Source: Dastarcus helophoroides (lineage: Eukaryota > Arthropoda > Insecta > Coleoptera > Bothrideridae). Taken from it: DNA of 64,000 nucleotides. The position numbers and the translations under genes were made by a program. The stretch covers positions 11,865,638-11,929,637 of the forward strand of contig CM053333.1 in the NCBI GenBank assembly GCA_028583605.1. The letters are read 5' to 3'. Of the stretch, positions 13,701 through 25,081 are shown piece after piece. Every line of letters begins with the position of its first letter. Position 1 is the stretch's first letter. The notes under the pieces were generated by a model. The model ran no database searches, was not told the origin of the DNA, and saw only the letters and a program-made list of their open reading frames with translations.

Positions 13701-15420
13701 GCCTTTAACTATTAAATGCCGATATTTTCTGAAATTTGGAGAAAACTTTTCAAACTACCATTTTTCTGTTGAAATTTCGTTGTTAATATTAGGCTTTCAG
13801 CTTCTTTATGGAAATTTATTTATGTTCCTCTTTCCTATAAATGTCGATGTTGCTTCTTCAATTTTTAGTTTAATCTTGTAATGTTCAATCTTTCCACCGC
13901 GCGATTATTTAAATTTTGTTTATTTTAACAAAATTTCAAGGCTTCAAATTTTTATTTTTTTTGTTTTTTTTAAAGTTTAATCCACTCGCAAAGGGTAACC
14001 CCATTATGCTTTCAAAGCACTGCGAGTAGGATGCGGAAACAAGGATAGATGGCTATGAACCGCTTTCTTAAACAAGGATAGGTTGTAATTTTTGGGGAAA
14101 ATTTCTTTCGGTAACAAGTTCCATAACTTGGAAGTTCTATAGAAAAAAGAGTCTCCGTAGACAGAAGTCCTCACTGTGTCAAGCTGGACCGCACAGGAAT
14201 TTGCTGTCTCCGACTGTCTAGTACGCCTCAAGAATCTTGCCCTTGGGGGGATTAATCCTATTAGTTCCTGCTAGCATCTTCCATGATAGTACTTGTAGAA
14301 AAGAGACAAGTCACTAACCATCCACCTGTGCTCTAGTGTTTCAAGAGAATCGGTCAGACTCTCGTCATCAACTAGGCGAATCGCTCTTCTTTGAATTGAA
14401 TCCAAGAGAGCTAAAGTGTGTTTTGGGGCTGAACTCCAAACATGAGAACAGTATTCTAGTGTTGGCCTAATTTGAGACTAGTATAGTGTTAATAGCTGAG
14501 GAGATGTGAAGTACTTTGTAGCTCTAAAAAGAAAGCCTAGCTTCTGCGAGACGGATTTGGCAATGGCCTGCACATGATCGTCCCAAGAGAAGTTAGTGCT
14601 CGCATTCACTCCTAGTATAGATAGGAAGGATTTTATTGTCCATTAGTAGGTTTGTTGCATTATCCCTTGATATTTTCTTAGAGAAAACCGCGGCCTGAGT
14701 TTTTGAAGCCTTGAAGTCGACCAGATTTTTCTTACCCCATTCCAGAATAATCTCGAGATCCCAATTAATCGTCTGTATCTGCTGTTCCCTTAGTCAATCT
14801 GAAGTAGCGATAGATAATGGTTTGTCTGAGAAAAAAGATGACACAAGGTTACTATCATCTGCGTAGCTGTATATAGGATTGGACGTTGAAGCTAAGAGAT
14901 CGTTTATGTGTAACAGAAATAGAGTAGGAGACAGAGCAGACCCCTGAGGCACCCCTGCGTTAATCGCAAATGTCTCGGATGAGATGCCATCGACGACGAC
15001 CTGAAGAGATCTGTTAGCGAGAAATTTTGATATCAAATGACAGAGACCAGGAGGAAGACCATAAGATGTTAATTTGGCGAGAAGATATCAGTGTCAGATT
15101 CTGTCGAAATCCTTTGAGATATCCAATGCCACAATTCTAGCCTCACCATGTTTTTCCATAGCTGAGTCACAGATATGAGTAACATATGCCAGTAGATCAC
15201 CAGTGGAACATTGCTGTCTAAATCCGTATTGCCTGTCGGAGATGATTCTATTTTCCTCCATATATTTGAGAATCTCGATGTTGATAACCTTTTCTATCAC
15301 TTTAGATATAACGGGTAACAAAAGATATAGGGCGATAGTTGTTAGCCAGATTTCTTTTTCCCTTTTTAGGGACAGGCTGCACTCTAGCAGATTTCCAGAT
15401 GTTAGGGAATACACTTTAAA
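13700..15420 (-). mobile_element. Inverted copy of the LINE with its 3' flank
   Basis: On the minus strand, 15420 to 13975 holds the same LINE family: the NIWKS-to-PVISKVI region (15094-15414), the FAINAGVPQGS and YADD motifs (14794-15036) and the 3' end (14004-14231). Beyond the LINE tail, 13975 to 13700 matches the plus-strand sequence at 10520-10797. The LINE and its genomic flank were therefore duplicated together, unlike an ordinary retrotransposition copy. The RT frames are broken. Confidence 0.85.
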
Positions 15421-17640
15421 TCGAAGTTTGAGTTAAATCGAAATTTGAATTTGAGATCAAAAATTTCGCCTTCAAGGTCAACAAATGTTCGATTTTTAGT
15501 CGAAATGTTAAGCAAGAATTGATAATAATTTGTCAGTGCAAATTCCATAAAAACTCAAAATATGTAAAAAAGCACATTTTTAGTGTTTTCATAAATTTGA
15601 TGGTTTTTTCGAAATTTAACTTTTTTCAATTTTTTTAAATGAAAGTTATTTGCGAAAATTTGATTTTTTTCTGGAAACCCTCCAAATTTTTATTTTAATC
15701 TTAAGAAATTAACAATTTTTCAGAATTTGTGAATTTCAGTTTGGATACTCCAAGCTCTTAATCAGTTTTACCCGAGGGACAGATTCAAATTCGTTCATTG
15801 GGGTAGACTAATTGAAAAAAATATTATCACAATAACTTTTGAGAAAATTCTTTGCTATGGACTTTGCTGGCACCTCCTTCCTTCATTTTGAAAACAGTTA
15901 ATTTTAGAATAGAAATTAAAAAAACACTGAAGGTGCCTTATTATTGAATTTAATGAAGATTTCTGTCGGAATTTTGAGATTAATGCTAGAAAATAGGAAA
16001 AAGTAATTCATTAATTAAAGAGTTAATTAAGTTTCAATTGAATATTTTGAGAACAAAATTATCCTTTTAGGAGAAGCAAGTATAATAGTTTCGAATTCCG
16101 CTTCCAAGTTATGAAAAGGTAAATTTCGAAAAATAAACTTCAAATTTACAGAAAAAAGATTTCGTTTTAGCTTAGAATCGGAATTTCGATTTAGAAGTTG
16201 GAAACTTACAAAAAATCGATTTTTAGCAAAAACTTTTTTTGAAATGAAAGTGCAAATCTTCAGCAAAAATGATTTCAAATGTAAAGTGAAAAGTTTAGGA
16301 AACAAATAAATATTAATTAATGATAATTATTGTAGTAAAACTAGAAATCTAGATAAAAAAGCTAACTCTTTGAAAAAACTCGAGACATATTTGTAAAGAA
16401 ATAGTTTTTTATTTAAAAGCCAAAATTTTGAGAAAAAGTCAAACTATCTATAAATAGTCGAAGACGAAGTTGTATTAAAAAATCAGAATATCTACAAAAA
16501 AAATCAGCATTTAAAATTACACTTGAAATATTAAGTACACGCTGAAGATGCAAACACTTAATTTTTGAAAAAAGTCGACGTTTTAGGGGAAAAACTGGTT
16601 ATTTCCAAATGAAAATCGAAATTTTGGAAAAAATAAAAATGCCTAACAAATCTTGAAAATTTGAGTTTAGATACGAAATTTTAGGAAAAAATAAAACCGA
16701 AGTTGAAATTTTTAAAAAAAGTCAAATCATTTAGGAAGTCGAAACTTTGAGTTTTCACACAGAACTTTATGAAAAAAAATTAAAATAACTAAAAAAGTCA
16801 GCATTTTGAACTGATAGTCGAAATTTTAGGAAGAAATATTAGAAACTAAACATGCAAGTTCGAAATTTTGAGAAACAGTCTGCGTTTCGAGGAAAAAACT
16901 GGTAATTTCAAAATGAAAATCAAGATTTTGCAAAAAATAAAAATTACAATAGAAAATTTTAGAAAAAATTGGGCACAGTTGAAATTTCGAAAAAAGTTCA
17001 AATTATTTAGGAAAAGTCGAAAATCTGGGTTTACACTTGAAATTTTGCAAAATAAAACGACAAACGGAAAGGGCAAGCTCGAAATTTTGAGAAAAAATCT
17101 ATATTTTCAGAAAAAATTGAAATTTATATAAAATCGAAAATTGCAATTTCGTAGTCTGAACCATTAAATTTGGTAAAAAGGAGAAATTTCAACTAAATTC
17201 AAAATTTATTTAAAAAATGTGAAATTAAAATCTGATGAATGAATGCATTTCAAGATCCAAGTCGAGATGAGAGTTGAAATTAAAAGAGAATTTCGAAATG
17301 TACATAAAACTTTTCCTGACATGTTCAAAAAGAGTCGACATTTCAAGATTATGGTCCACATCTCAAAAATAGTCAGTGTAAGAACAAAAAGTCAACATTT
17401 TTGGTTTAACCCAGGAATTTTCGTAAAAAAGTCGAAAATTTGAAAAACACAAAACTTGAAGATAAAAATCAAAATTAATAGAAAATTTCGAAATTGATAC
17501 AAAACTTTTCCCGGATGTTCGGAAAGAAGTCGACATTTCAAGATTAGGATCTACTAAAGAAACTAAATAAAAATTTTGACTTTAAACGTGAATTTGTATG
17601 AGATTTGCAATTAGAGAAATATAGTCAAATATTTTATCCC
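15420..17640. repeat. Fuzzy AT-rich repeats in both orientations
   Basis: 15420-15720 is T-rich and about 16020-17640 is A-rich on +. The fabric is the same as elsewhere. Open frames (for example 16868-17131 and 17243-17443) have only K, F and I-rich composition and no domain. Confidence 0.6.
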
Positions 17641-17701
17641 GATGGTGACCCAATACGAAGGGTTGAGCCTTCAAACCTGGTTTTTATACAGTAGCGGACT
17701 A

Positions 17702-17980
17702 CAGTCGACTCCCGCTAAAGTAGCGTCCGTTAAAGCTGTCCACCCGTTAAAGTTGCCAGGATACGATAGTTAAAGTTGCGCGAATATTCCCCCACTTTAA
17801 TTTTCGAACAATGAATTGGACTTCCGAGTTTTAGCGCCACTTTTGAATAACCCTCTAACCGCGCAAGGAGCAATAAAACATATATATGGTATATTTATCG
17901 AAAAGGGTAGGGATTACGAAGAGTAGCAATTTTAACGGTCGATCCAGTACGGTGGGCGCAACTTTAGCGAGATTCTACTG
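17702..17980. mobile_element. pogo/Tigger-like MITE, 279 bp, TA target duplication
   Basis: The left end CAGTCGACTCCCGCTAAAG and the right end, read inward as CAGTAGAATCTCGCTAAAG, form terminal inverted repeats of about 26 bp with a few mismatches. TA dinucleotides flank both ends (17700-17701 and 17981-17982), as expected for the Tc1/mariner superfamily. The short length and lack of an open frame make it non-autonomous. The TIR sequence resembles pogo/Tigger ends. Confidence 0.85.
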
Positions 17981-17982
17981 TA

Positions 17983-18945
17983 TGAAGTTTAGACTTGTTT
18001 ACTACTTAGATGTATACCAGAAGGTATTAAACAGATCCACATCATGAGAAATTAGTCACAGGTTCCAGTCGGCTGTCGAATATTTACAAGTAATTAGCAC
18101 TATAAAGTAAATAAGTAGTTGTCCGATCGAGACTTTGAGATATCGAATTTTCTAGTACATGTGGAATACCAATATAAGCTAAACTCACCACTATGGTTCT
18201 AAATTGCTATTTATACAGATAAATAGTTAATTTTTAATAAATGTGTTAAAAATCCACATAGTGTTTTAATTGTCGAAGCTAACAGTACTCATAGCAATAC
18301 TGATCCTCCTATTAACAAAAAATACTGCCGTCGTCTCAAATAATAATTATGTGACTAGACTGTAAAACTAATAAATAAGTAAAAGATACTAAACGGGAAT
18401 TGTAATTGCCCAAAATCAAAGATGTTTTCATTTGAGTAACTTTCCATCTCTCCCTCGTAACACTTTTTACAATTAAAGTTTGGTATCACTTCATTCGAAT
18501 TCACACTTAAACAAGTTTTTGTCTAGACTTCATACCATGAAGAATCATTGTGGGATTATTACGGGGTAGCAGCTCTAGCGAAAACAATGCATTTTGGGCA
18601 ATTTGGCGGCTTACAACAAACAAAAGGGGGTGAAATGTAGCGCGAAAGGTATGTAATAAAATGTAGCAACAAGCATAGGAACGAAGAAATGTAAAGGAAA
18701 TGCGTACAATCATATATGATGACGGCCGAGTTTAAGGGTAAAAGCGCTTCGGGGAAAAGGGGAATGATAAATGGTCAGTCATACGAAGCCGCGTTGAAGT
18801 TTCACTCGTTTACAAATCCGTGAAAGGATTTACTGGGAGCTAGGTGTGAAATTTCTTGCTCGTGCTAAATCCCCGACATTTTAGGGGCACTATATACACA
18901 CTAATTCGTTTTTAAAATGTGGCTAATAACACAAAGTTGTTTCAG
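17983..18945. other. Gene-less stretch upstream of the first visible RNF220 exon
   Basis: No exon was recognised. The first readable RNF220 exon begins in phase 1 at 18946, so this is expected to be intron of that gene. The minus-strand 68-codon frame at 18507-18713 has no support. Confidence 0.45.
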
Positions 18946-21931
18946 ATATTACGCTTGCGAAGAAAAAGCGTGATCCTTCAAGTTGTCCGATCTGCGGGCT
19001 TAATCTTTCTTCGGGGGATCTCGAGGCGCATTTTATGCATGAATTAGAGAGATTGTACAAGTTGAATGGTACGGGGATCGCAGCAACTAGGAAGCGAAGG
19101 CCAGAAGCTGGGAGACCCCCAGCACTTCCTGGAGATAGTGGTCCAGATGGGAGATGGGAGGTAATATCTTGATAAATTTTCAACGGAAAAAAGTAATGTT
19201 GCTTTAACATTGTATCTTTAACATGTTCGATTTCACTTATTACTTTTTCCTAAATTGTAGATTGCAAAAACACCTTTTCGATTTTATTTCTAAAAATTTT
19301 GCTTTTTGGAAACTGTAAATGTTCTTATAAATTATAATTATAAGTTTTTTGAAATTTTTTTATTTTTTCTCTCATAATTCCAAGTTTGGCCTTTGCACTT
19401 TTAATTGTTACTTTTTTTTCTGAAATTTCGATACTTAATGTGAATTTATGGTAATAATTTTAATCAAATAGTGTAGACATTTTTCTTAACATTTCTAATT
19501 TAACTTGACACTTTTTTCTAATTTTCAACTTAAACGTTCAATTTTTGTTTTTGTCACTTTTGGTTTTTTCCAAAATTTTGACTTAATCTTTTTCTCGAGT
19601 GTGAAGGTTGAGTCTTGTGTTCTTATTCTTCTCTTTTCTTCTCTTCTCTTCTCCTCTCTCCTCTTCTCTTCTCTTCTCTTCTCTTCTCTTCTCTTCTCTT
19701 CTCTTCTCTTCTCTTCTCTTCTCTTCTCTTCTCTTTTCTTCTCTTCTCTTCTCTTCTCTTCTCTTCTCTTCTCTTCTCTTCTCTTCTCTTCTCTTCTCTT
19801 CTCTTCTCTTCTCTTCTCTCCTCTTCTCTCCTCTTCTCTCCTCTTCTCTCCTCTTCTCTCCTCTTCTCTCCGCTTCTCTCCTCTTCTCTTCTCTTTTCTC
19901 CTCTCAACTCCTCTCCTCACCTCTCCTCTCCTCTTCCTTCTCTTCTCTTCTCTCCTTTCCTCTCTTCTCCTCTCCTCTCCTCTCCTCTCCTCACCTCTCC
20001 TCTCCTCTTCCTTCTCTTCTCTTCTCTTCTCTCCTTTCCTCTCTTTCCTTCTCTCCTTTTCTCTCCTCTTCACTCTTCTCTTCTCTCCTCTCCTCTCTTG
20101 CCCTCTCCTCTCCTTTTCTCTCCTCTCCACTCTTCTCTTCTCTTCTCTCTCTCTTCCTCTCTTTCCTTCTCTCCTTTTCTCTCCTCTTCACTCTTCTCTT
20201 CTCTCCTCTCCTCTCTTGCCCTCTCCTCTCCTTTTCTCTCCTCTCCACTCTTCTCTTCTCTTCTTTTCTCTTACCTTTCCTTCTCTTTGCTTCTCTACTC
20301 TTCTCTTATCTTCTCTTCTCGTCTCTTCTCTTCTCTTCTCTTCTCTTCTCTTCTCTTCTCTTCTCTTCTCTTCTCTTCTCTTCTCTTCTCTTCTCTTCTC
20401 TTCTCTTCTCTTCTCTTCTCTTCTCTTCTCTTCTCTTCTCTTCTCTTCTCTTCTCTTCTCTTCTCTTCTCTTCTCTTCTCTTCTCTTCTCTTCTCTTCTC
20501 TTCTCTTCTCTTCTCTTCTCTTCTCTTCTCTTCTCTTCTCTTCTCTTCTCTTCTCTTCTCTTCTCTTCTCTTCTCTTCTCTTCTCTTCTCTTCTCTTCTT
20601 TTCTCTCCTCTCCTCTCCTCTCTTCTCCTCTCTCTTCCCTTCTCAAGAATTCACTGAAGGTTGCGCTAACATAAAGTAATTATTCCAAATCTTTAGCGCG
20701 AAATCGCCTTAACCAATTCGAACAGCGAAAGGGATCTTTCTTATAACTTTCGTTACCCTCAAAAACAAATTCATTCCTGAAGAGATAAAATCTGCGAGTC
20801 CTTCTTCTATAATACTTGGAGGACTAACCGTCCAGTATATTAAGCAAAGCAAAACGTAATTCCCATTTACAAAGTGTCTTTACTTTCAGACCTTTCAAAG
20901 GATAAAAACCAATAGGCAAGGTAGATTACGACTTAAGATCAGGAAGAGAAAAGCTGATGACGGATGCTTGATTTGCGTGGGTAGAATGCACAGAACGCCG
21001 GAAGAATTATCGTTACATGTCCAGCAGTGTTCCAGAAAGGTTAGTTTCGACGGTCGATTGTTTCCAGATTTGCGAATTTGTACTCTTTGTAGGGCGCCAA
21101 CGATGAAGATGAAACAGTAGATGTCGAAGGTGACTCTGAATTTGAAGAATGGGCAGAAGGTCAAAGACGCAGGACAAACTCGTTACTAAATGGGAGAAAC
21201 AGAACACCCAGTAGTACAGGCCGGATGAGCACCGAGGGGGATAACGAAGGCGATGACGTTATCGTAGATGGCGATGAGCCTGAGGAGTCTACGTTTGGGC
21301 CTTCGCAATATACGGAATCCGACGTTGTTATCAAAGATTCCGACCAACAGAAAAATAAGGAAAAGGATGGACAATCTCAAGTATTTTACAAATTACTGTT
21401 GTTATACTATTATTACTTATTTCTTTTGGATAGGTCGCAACGGTTAATTCGAGCGGAGATGTAGAAGTTAAAATAGAAAGTGGGGGACAACAGTGCGATA
21501 GTAATGTAAGTACGTCGGATGCTGAACCGAGTAGCAGGGCGCAAATGATAGAAGAGTTAAGGAATAGAATTCGACAGCTGGAAGCTGAAGGGGGAGAGAC
21601 TGCAACGAGCACAGAATCGGAAGACTATAAATGTTTAATTTGCTTGGTAAGATTTGTAGCCGATTGGTTAATTTATAGTTAGTGAATACTAATTCTTATA
21701 GGAGCATTACAAGAAACCTGTTATTTCTACCGTTTGTTGGCATGTCCATTGCGAGGAATGTTGGCTGCATACTTTGGTAAGTATCGCGATGCGATTCTCA
21801 CGTAATATTTTTCTTTAAGCGATTTTGTGGAAAATGATTGCAATGTTTTATTTTTTCAGGGAAGTAAAAAGGTTTGTCCACAGTGTAGCATGATTACTTC
21901 ACCTACAGATCTGAGACGGATATTCATGTAA
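18946..21931 (+). CDS. RNF220: RNF220-type RING E3 ubiquitin ligase, C-terminal exons (5' end not found)
   Basis: Six consecutive exons keep one frame: 18946-19160, 20890-21039, 21093-21380, 21434-21646, 21702-21776 and 21860-21931 (stop TAA), about 336 residues. The first exon has a zinc-finger-like CPICG with a downstream H-x3-H and matches the RNF220 middle region. The second starts [10 protein letters not shown], a family hallmark. The third and fourth are acidic and then coiled-coil-like ([18 protein letters not shown]). The last exons encode the [21 protein letters not shown], ending DLRRIFM. Vertebrate RNF220 is a nuclear E3 that ubiquitinates transcription-related targets; that role here is inferred from homology. 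The first visible exon starts in phase 1, so N-terminal exons lie upstream and I could not locate them. The intron 19161-20889 carries the TTCTC array. All introns are GT-AG. Identity is secure; exon edges are read from splice signals and conserved frame. Confidence 0.92.
19621..20643 (+). repeat. About 1-kb TTCTC pentanucleotide array in an RNF220 intron
   Basis: Nearly pure pyrimidine on +. Two perfect stretches (about 19660-19815 and 20325-20598) flank a diverged middle with TCTCC variants and an internal duplication of about 130 bp (around 20035-20120 and 20155-20250). Long open frames on both strands are by-products of the repeat. In the RNF220 pre-mRNA it is a giant CU tract 250 nt upstream of the next acceptor. 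Confidence 0.97.
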
Positions 21932-22135
21932 TAATGTAACTTGCTTAACTTTTTGATGTAAACGTTCAGATGTTACTTGCACCGTACTTATTACACGCAC
22001 TGCTAGCTTAGGCATTACATATTTTAAACTATTTCGGTGATTTTTTCCACATTAAGAGCTTTGTTAGGACATTGATCGATAATTCATGTTTTTCAAAATT
22101 TCCAAATATCAGCATCGTTGTTATTATAGATAATG

Positions 22136-22369
22136 AATAAAAGAGCGGAAAGAAAATTGAATGTGTGATGACCATACAAATGTAATGAATGAATGATTTC
22201 TCTATTTATAAATTTTTGTTTCATGTTATCGAATTTTTAAACTTTAACAATGTATTATAAATTTATTTATGTTGTAATATACTAGATAGTCATTTTATTT
22301 AAACTACTGTACTATAATACTGCTGTACATTATTTGTAGATATATCTTAAAAAAGAAAACGGGAATAAA
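22136..22369 (+). promoter_or_regulatory. Candidate RNF220 polyadenylation signals
   Basis: AATAAA occurs at 22136-22141 and again at 22364-22369, 205 and 433 nt after the RNF220 stop codon. Either could end the transcript. Confidence 0.55.
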
Positions 22370-22379
22370 TGTGATTAAT

Positions 22380-23520
22380 CATGCTCTTTTTGCATTTCTT
22401 TCTTACCCAGTAAACGATTTAATTTAACCTCCAAGCTGCCGGACGTTACGTGCTTAAACGGATTTATGCTTTGTTATCCTCACCAGTTAATGATTAAATT
22501 AAAAAAAGACTTTGCGTTTAAAATCGAGAGATTTAGATCAAAGTCAAAATGTGGAGACGAAGGCTAAAATTTTTGAGCTTAAGATCGAAATATGGATTTA
22601 ACAACCGAAACATTGCATTTGAAGGTGAAAATTTGGCTTTTAGAGTCCAAATTTTGTGGTTGAAATTAGAATAAAAAGAATTCCTTCCTTAAAAAATCCT
22701 AATTTTGCATTAAAATTCGTTCGAAATTAACATCGGATCTCCGAGTCAGGATCCAAATTTCACCATCTTTTTCAAGAGGGAGATTTTGATTTTTCTAATT
22801 GCGACCTTTAGCTTCAGATACCAATTTGCGAAAGATATTGCGCGGAAACTTGAAAACCCAATTTTTTTTGATATTCCTACCTTAAACTTAAAAATTCGGA
22901 TTTTTTTCTAATAATTTTCATTTTGTTGCCGAAAAGTCGAATTTTCTTTCGAAGTTTCTGCAATATTTTTTATTTGTAGTTTTCTTTATTTCGACTTTAT
23001 TTTTGAAATTTCGACTTTCCCAAAGACATTTTGACTTTTTTTCGAAATATCAGCCGCAATCTCGAAAATTCCAATTTTATTTTAAATTCTAAGTTTAAAA
23101 TAAAATTTTGTTAGTTTCCAATTTTTTCTTTTTCGAAATTTAGACCTTATCACTTCATAATTCCAAATCTTCAGTTTCAAATCTCGATTGTAAATTTACT
23201 TGAAAATTTTTGTTTAAGGAACCATTATAGTTTTATTTTTTGGAAAATTCAACTTGCTAACTTTGAATTTTCCAAAAACTGTTTCTTCATCGTAATAGTT
23301 GTTTACATTAAGACAACTTTTTGTAGAAACGTAGCGAGACGAGTAAAGACGTAGCGAAGCAGGTGTAACCGCACACGCAGAAAATCTTAACATCTTTTTT
23401 TCTTGTCATCAACAATATTTTTGGATACCAAATTTTTTTGGACACAAAAATATCTTATGCAGAACCCTTAGAAAGCTAGCTGCGGCATCGCCTTTTGTGT
23501 GGAAGGCATATCAACTCGTT
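22380..23520. other. Intergenic, fuzzy AT-rich repeat with both orientations
   Basis: No gene is seen. 22500-23280 is a degenerate AAATTTCGA-type fabric. A short duplicated word (ACGTAGCGA) occurs near 23330-23360. Confidence 0.5.
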
Positions 23521-24640
23521 GTTCGTTAAAAATTGTTCATTTTTGAATTACTTTTAGAATTCTATAAAAAAAATTCTCTTATGGTATTTGCGTGCCATCT
23601 AGTGCGTAGTCGACACAGATGTTTATAATAACAATTTTCACAGAAAGAGATATTTCTCTATATTGAGCATAGAATAAACATAAGGCAATTATTTAAGTGC
23701 TGTGGAAGGTAGGTTAGCTTATTATTTATATTTTTCATTTATTTTTACTTTTTTAAAACAAATTTCTATTATTGTAGTTGCGTGGCCATCTAGCGGGCAC
23801 TAGCCGAAAATTCTAACTTTTTGTTCATTTTAATCATAAAGACATATTTGTTTATATTAGACAACCTTTTCAGTAGCGTAAAAGATGTATTAGCTTGTTA
23901 TTTACATTTTTTAATTATTTTTTACCTATTCTAAACAAATTTTCTTTATTAAATTTCTGTGCTATCTAAAAAGCTTGCGTGCACTAGGCGAAGATGTTAA
24001 TTTTATTACATTTTTATCATAGGCAGATATTCATTTAAATTAGAAACTTTTCGGGTAGTGTGGGATGTGTATTAGTTTATTATTTACATTTTTAGCTAAT
24101 TTCTTACTTTCTATAAAAAATTTATTTTATATAATGAGCGCGCCATCTGCCAAACACTAGCCAAACCAATTTACGTTGTGGTTTCACATATTTTCTTTCT
24201 TCTCATAAAATAGTTTTTTATAGTAAGCAAAATTGTAAATGGTATGGTGATGGGATGTATAGGATGTATATTTGAATATTAACTATAGTTTTGAATTATT
24301 ATTTTTAACATAAATAAATAAATAAACCTATTTTATTGCCATCTAGCAAGAACTAGCCAAACTAATATTGTCATATCTTTGAATTACAGTTATTTTATCA
24401 TAAAAAAATTTTTATTTACTTAACGTTATTTGGTGACATGTATTGAACTATATTAAATTTTTGCTTAAAATTTTTAATTATATTTGTTTTTAATGGTTTG
24501 TTATATCCCACAAAAACCTGTTTTGCTGGTCTACTACTAGAGCTATCTGGTGGGCAATACCACAACATTTAATCAACGGACTGTATTTTGTCACTTGCCG
24601 CCTACGCATTAAGCTCTATGACTCATTAGTGACAGGTGGC
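23521..24640. repeat. Degenerate tandem array, six units of about 185 bp, with CTCF-like motifs
   Basis: The word GCCATCT (or GCTATCT) recurs at 23594, 23785, 23961, 24142, 24338 and 24542, a spacing of 176-204 bp. Each is followed by a CTAG-containing word, and between them an ATTAGTTTATTATTTACATTTTT-like block recurs. On the minus strand several copies read (C/T)TAGATGGC, close to the CTCF core CCASYAGRKGGC. The array lies between the 3' end of RNF220 and the 5' end of SLC12A8. Confidence 0.75.
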
Positions 24641-24931
24641 AATTTGTCAATAGGCCACTGACGTATCAACATAACCTTATTAGAAAAATCTTGTTTTTGT
24701 TCTAAAATGAATAAAAATATGCCATATTTTTGTAAAAAGTGTGTTAAATAAACCAAACAAACGGAAGTTTTTAACGGAAACAAAGTCTTTATCGTTATCA
24801 GATGTAAAAACTTTAAAATATCTCTTAAGTGATTTTTATTCTATATTTTGATGTATACATTAAAGGAATTATTCCAAAAATACCTCAGTAGATAATGTTT
24901 GCAAAAATAAATTTACAATTAGATAAAATAG

Positions 24932-25001
24932 GTAAGTGCTTCGCGTATGTTTAAGTGTAATTTTAAGGTTATTAATGAAAATTGTGGTTCTATAATTTTA
25001 G
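24932..25001 (+). other. Possible 70-nt intron in the SLC12A8 5' leader
   Basis: A strong donor (ATAG/GTAAGT) at 24932 and an acceptor (ATTTTAG) ending at 25001 lie 80 nt before the start codon. This suggests a short non-coding first exon. No transcript evidence is available. Confidence 0.45.
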
Positions 25002-25081
25002 GTGACATAAAATTTAATTAGTTGATTAATTAGTAGAGATAGATAAGGTGTGATAGTGAAATCGTCTAAAATTCATACGTC

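Noticed and set aside
19505..20679. Open frames of 350-390 codons (repeating LFSSL and REEKR)
   Set aside because: They exist only because a pentanucleotide repeat has no stop in several frames; they are not genes.
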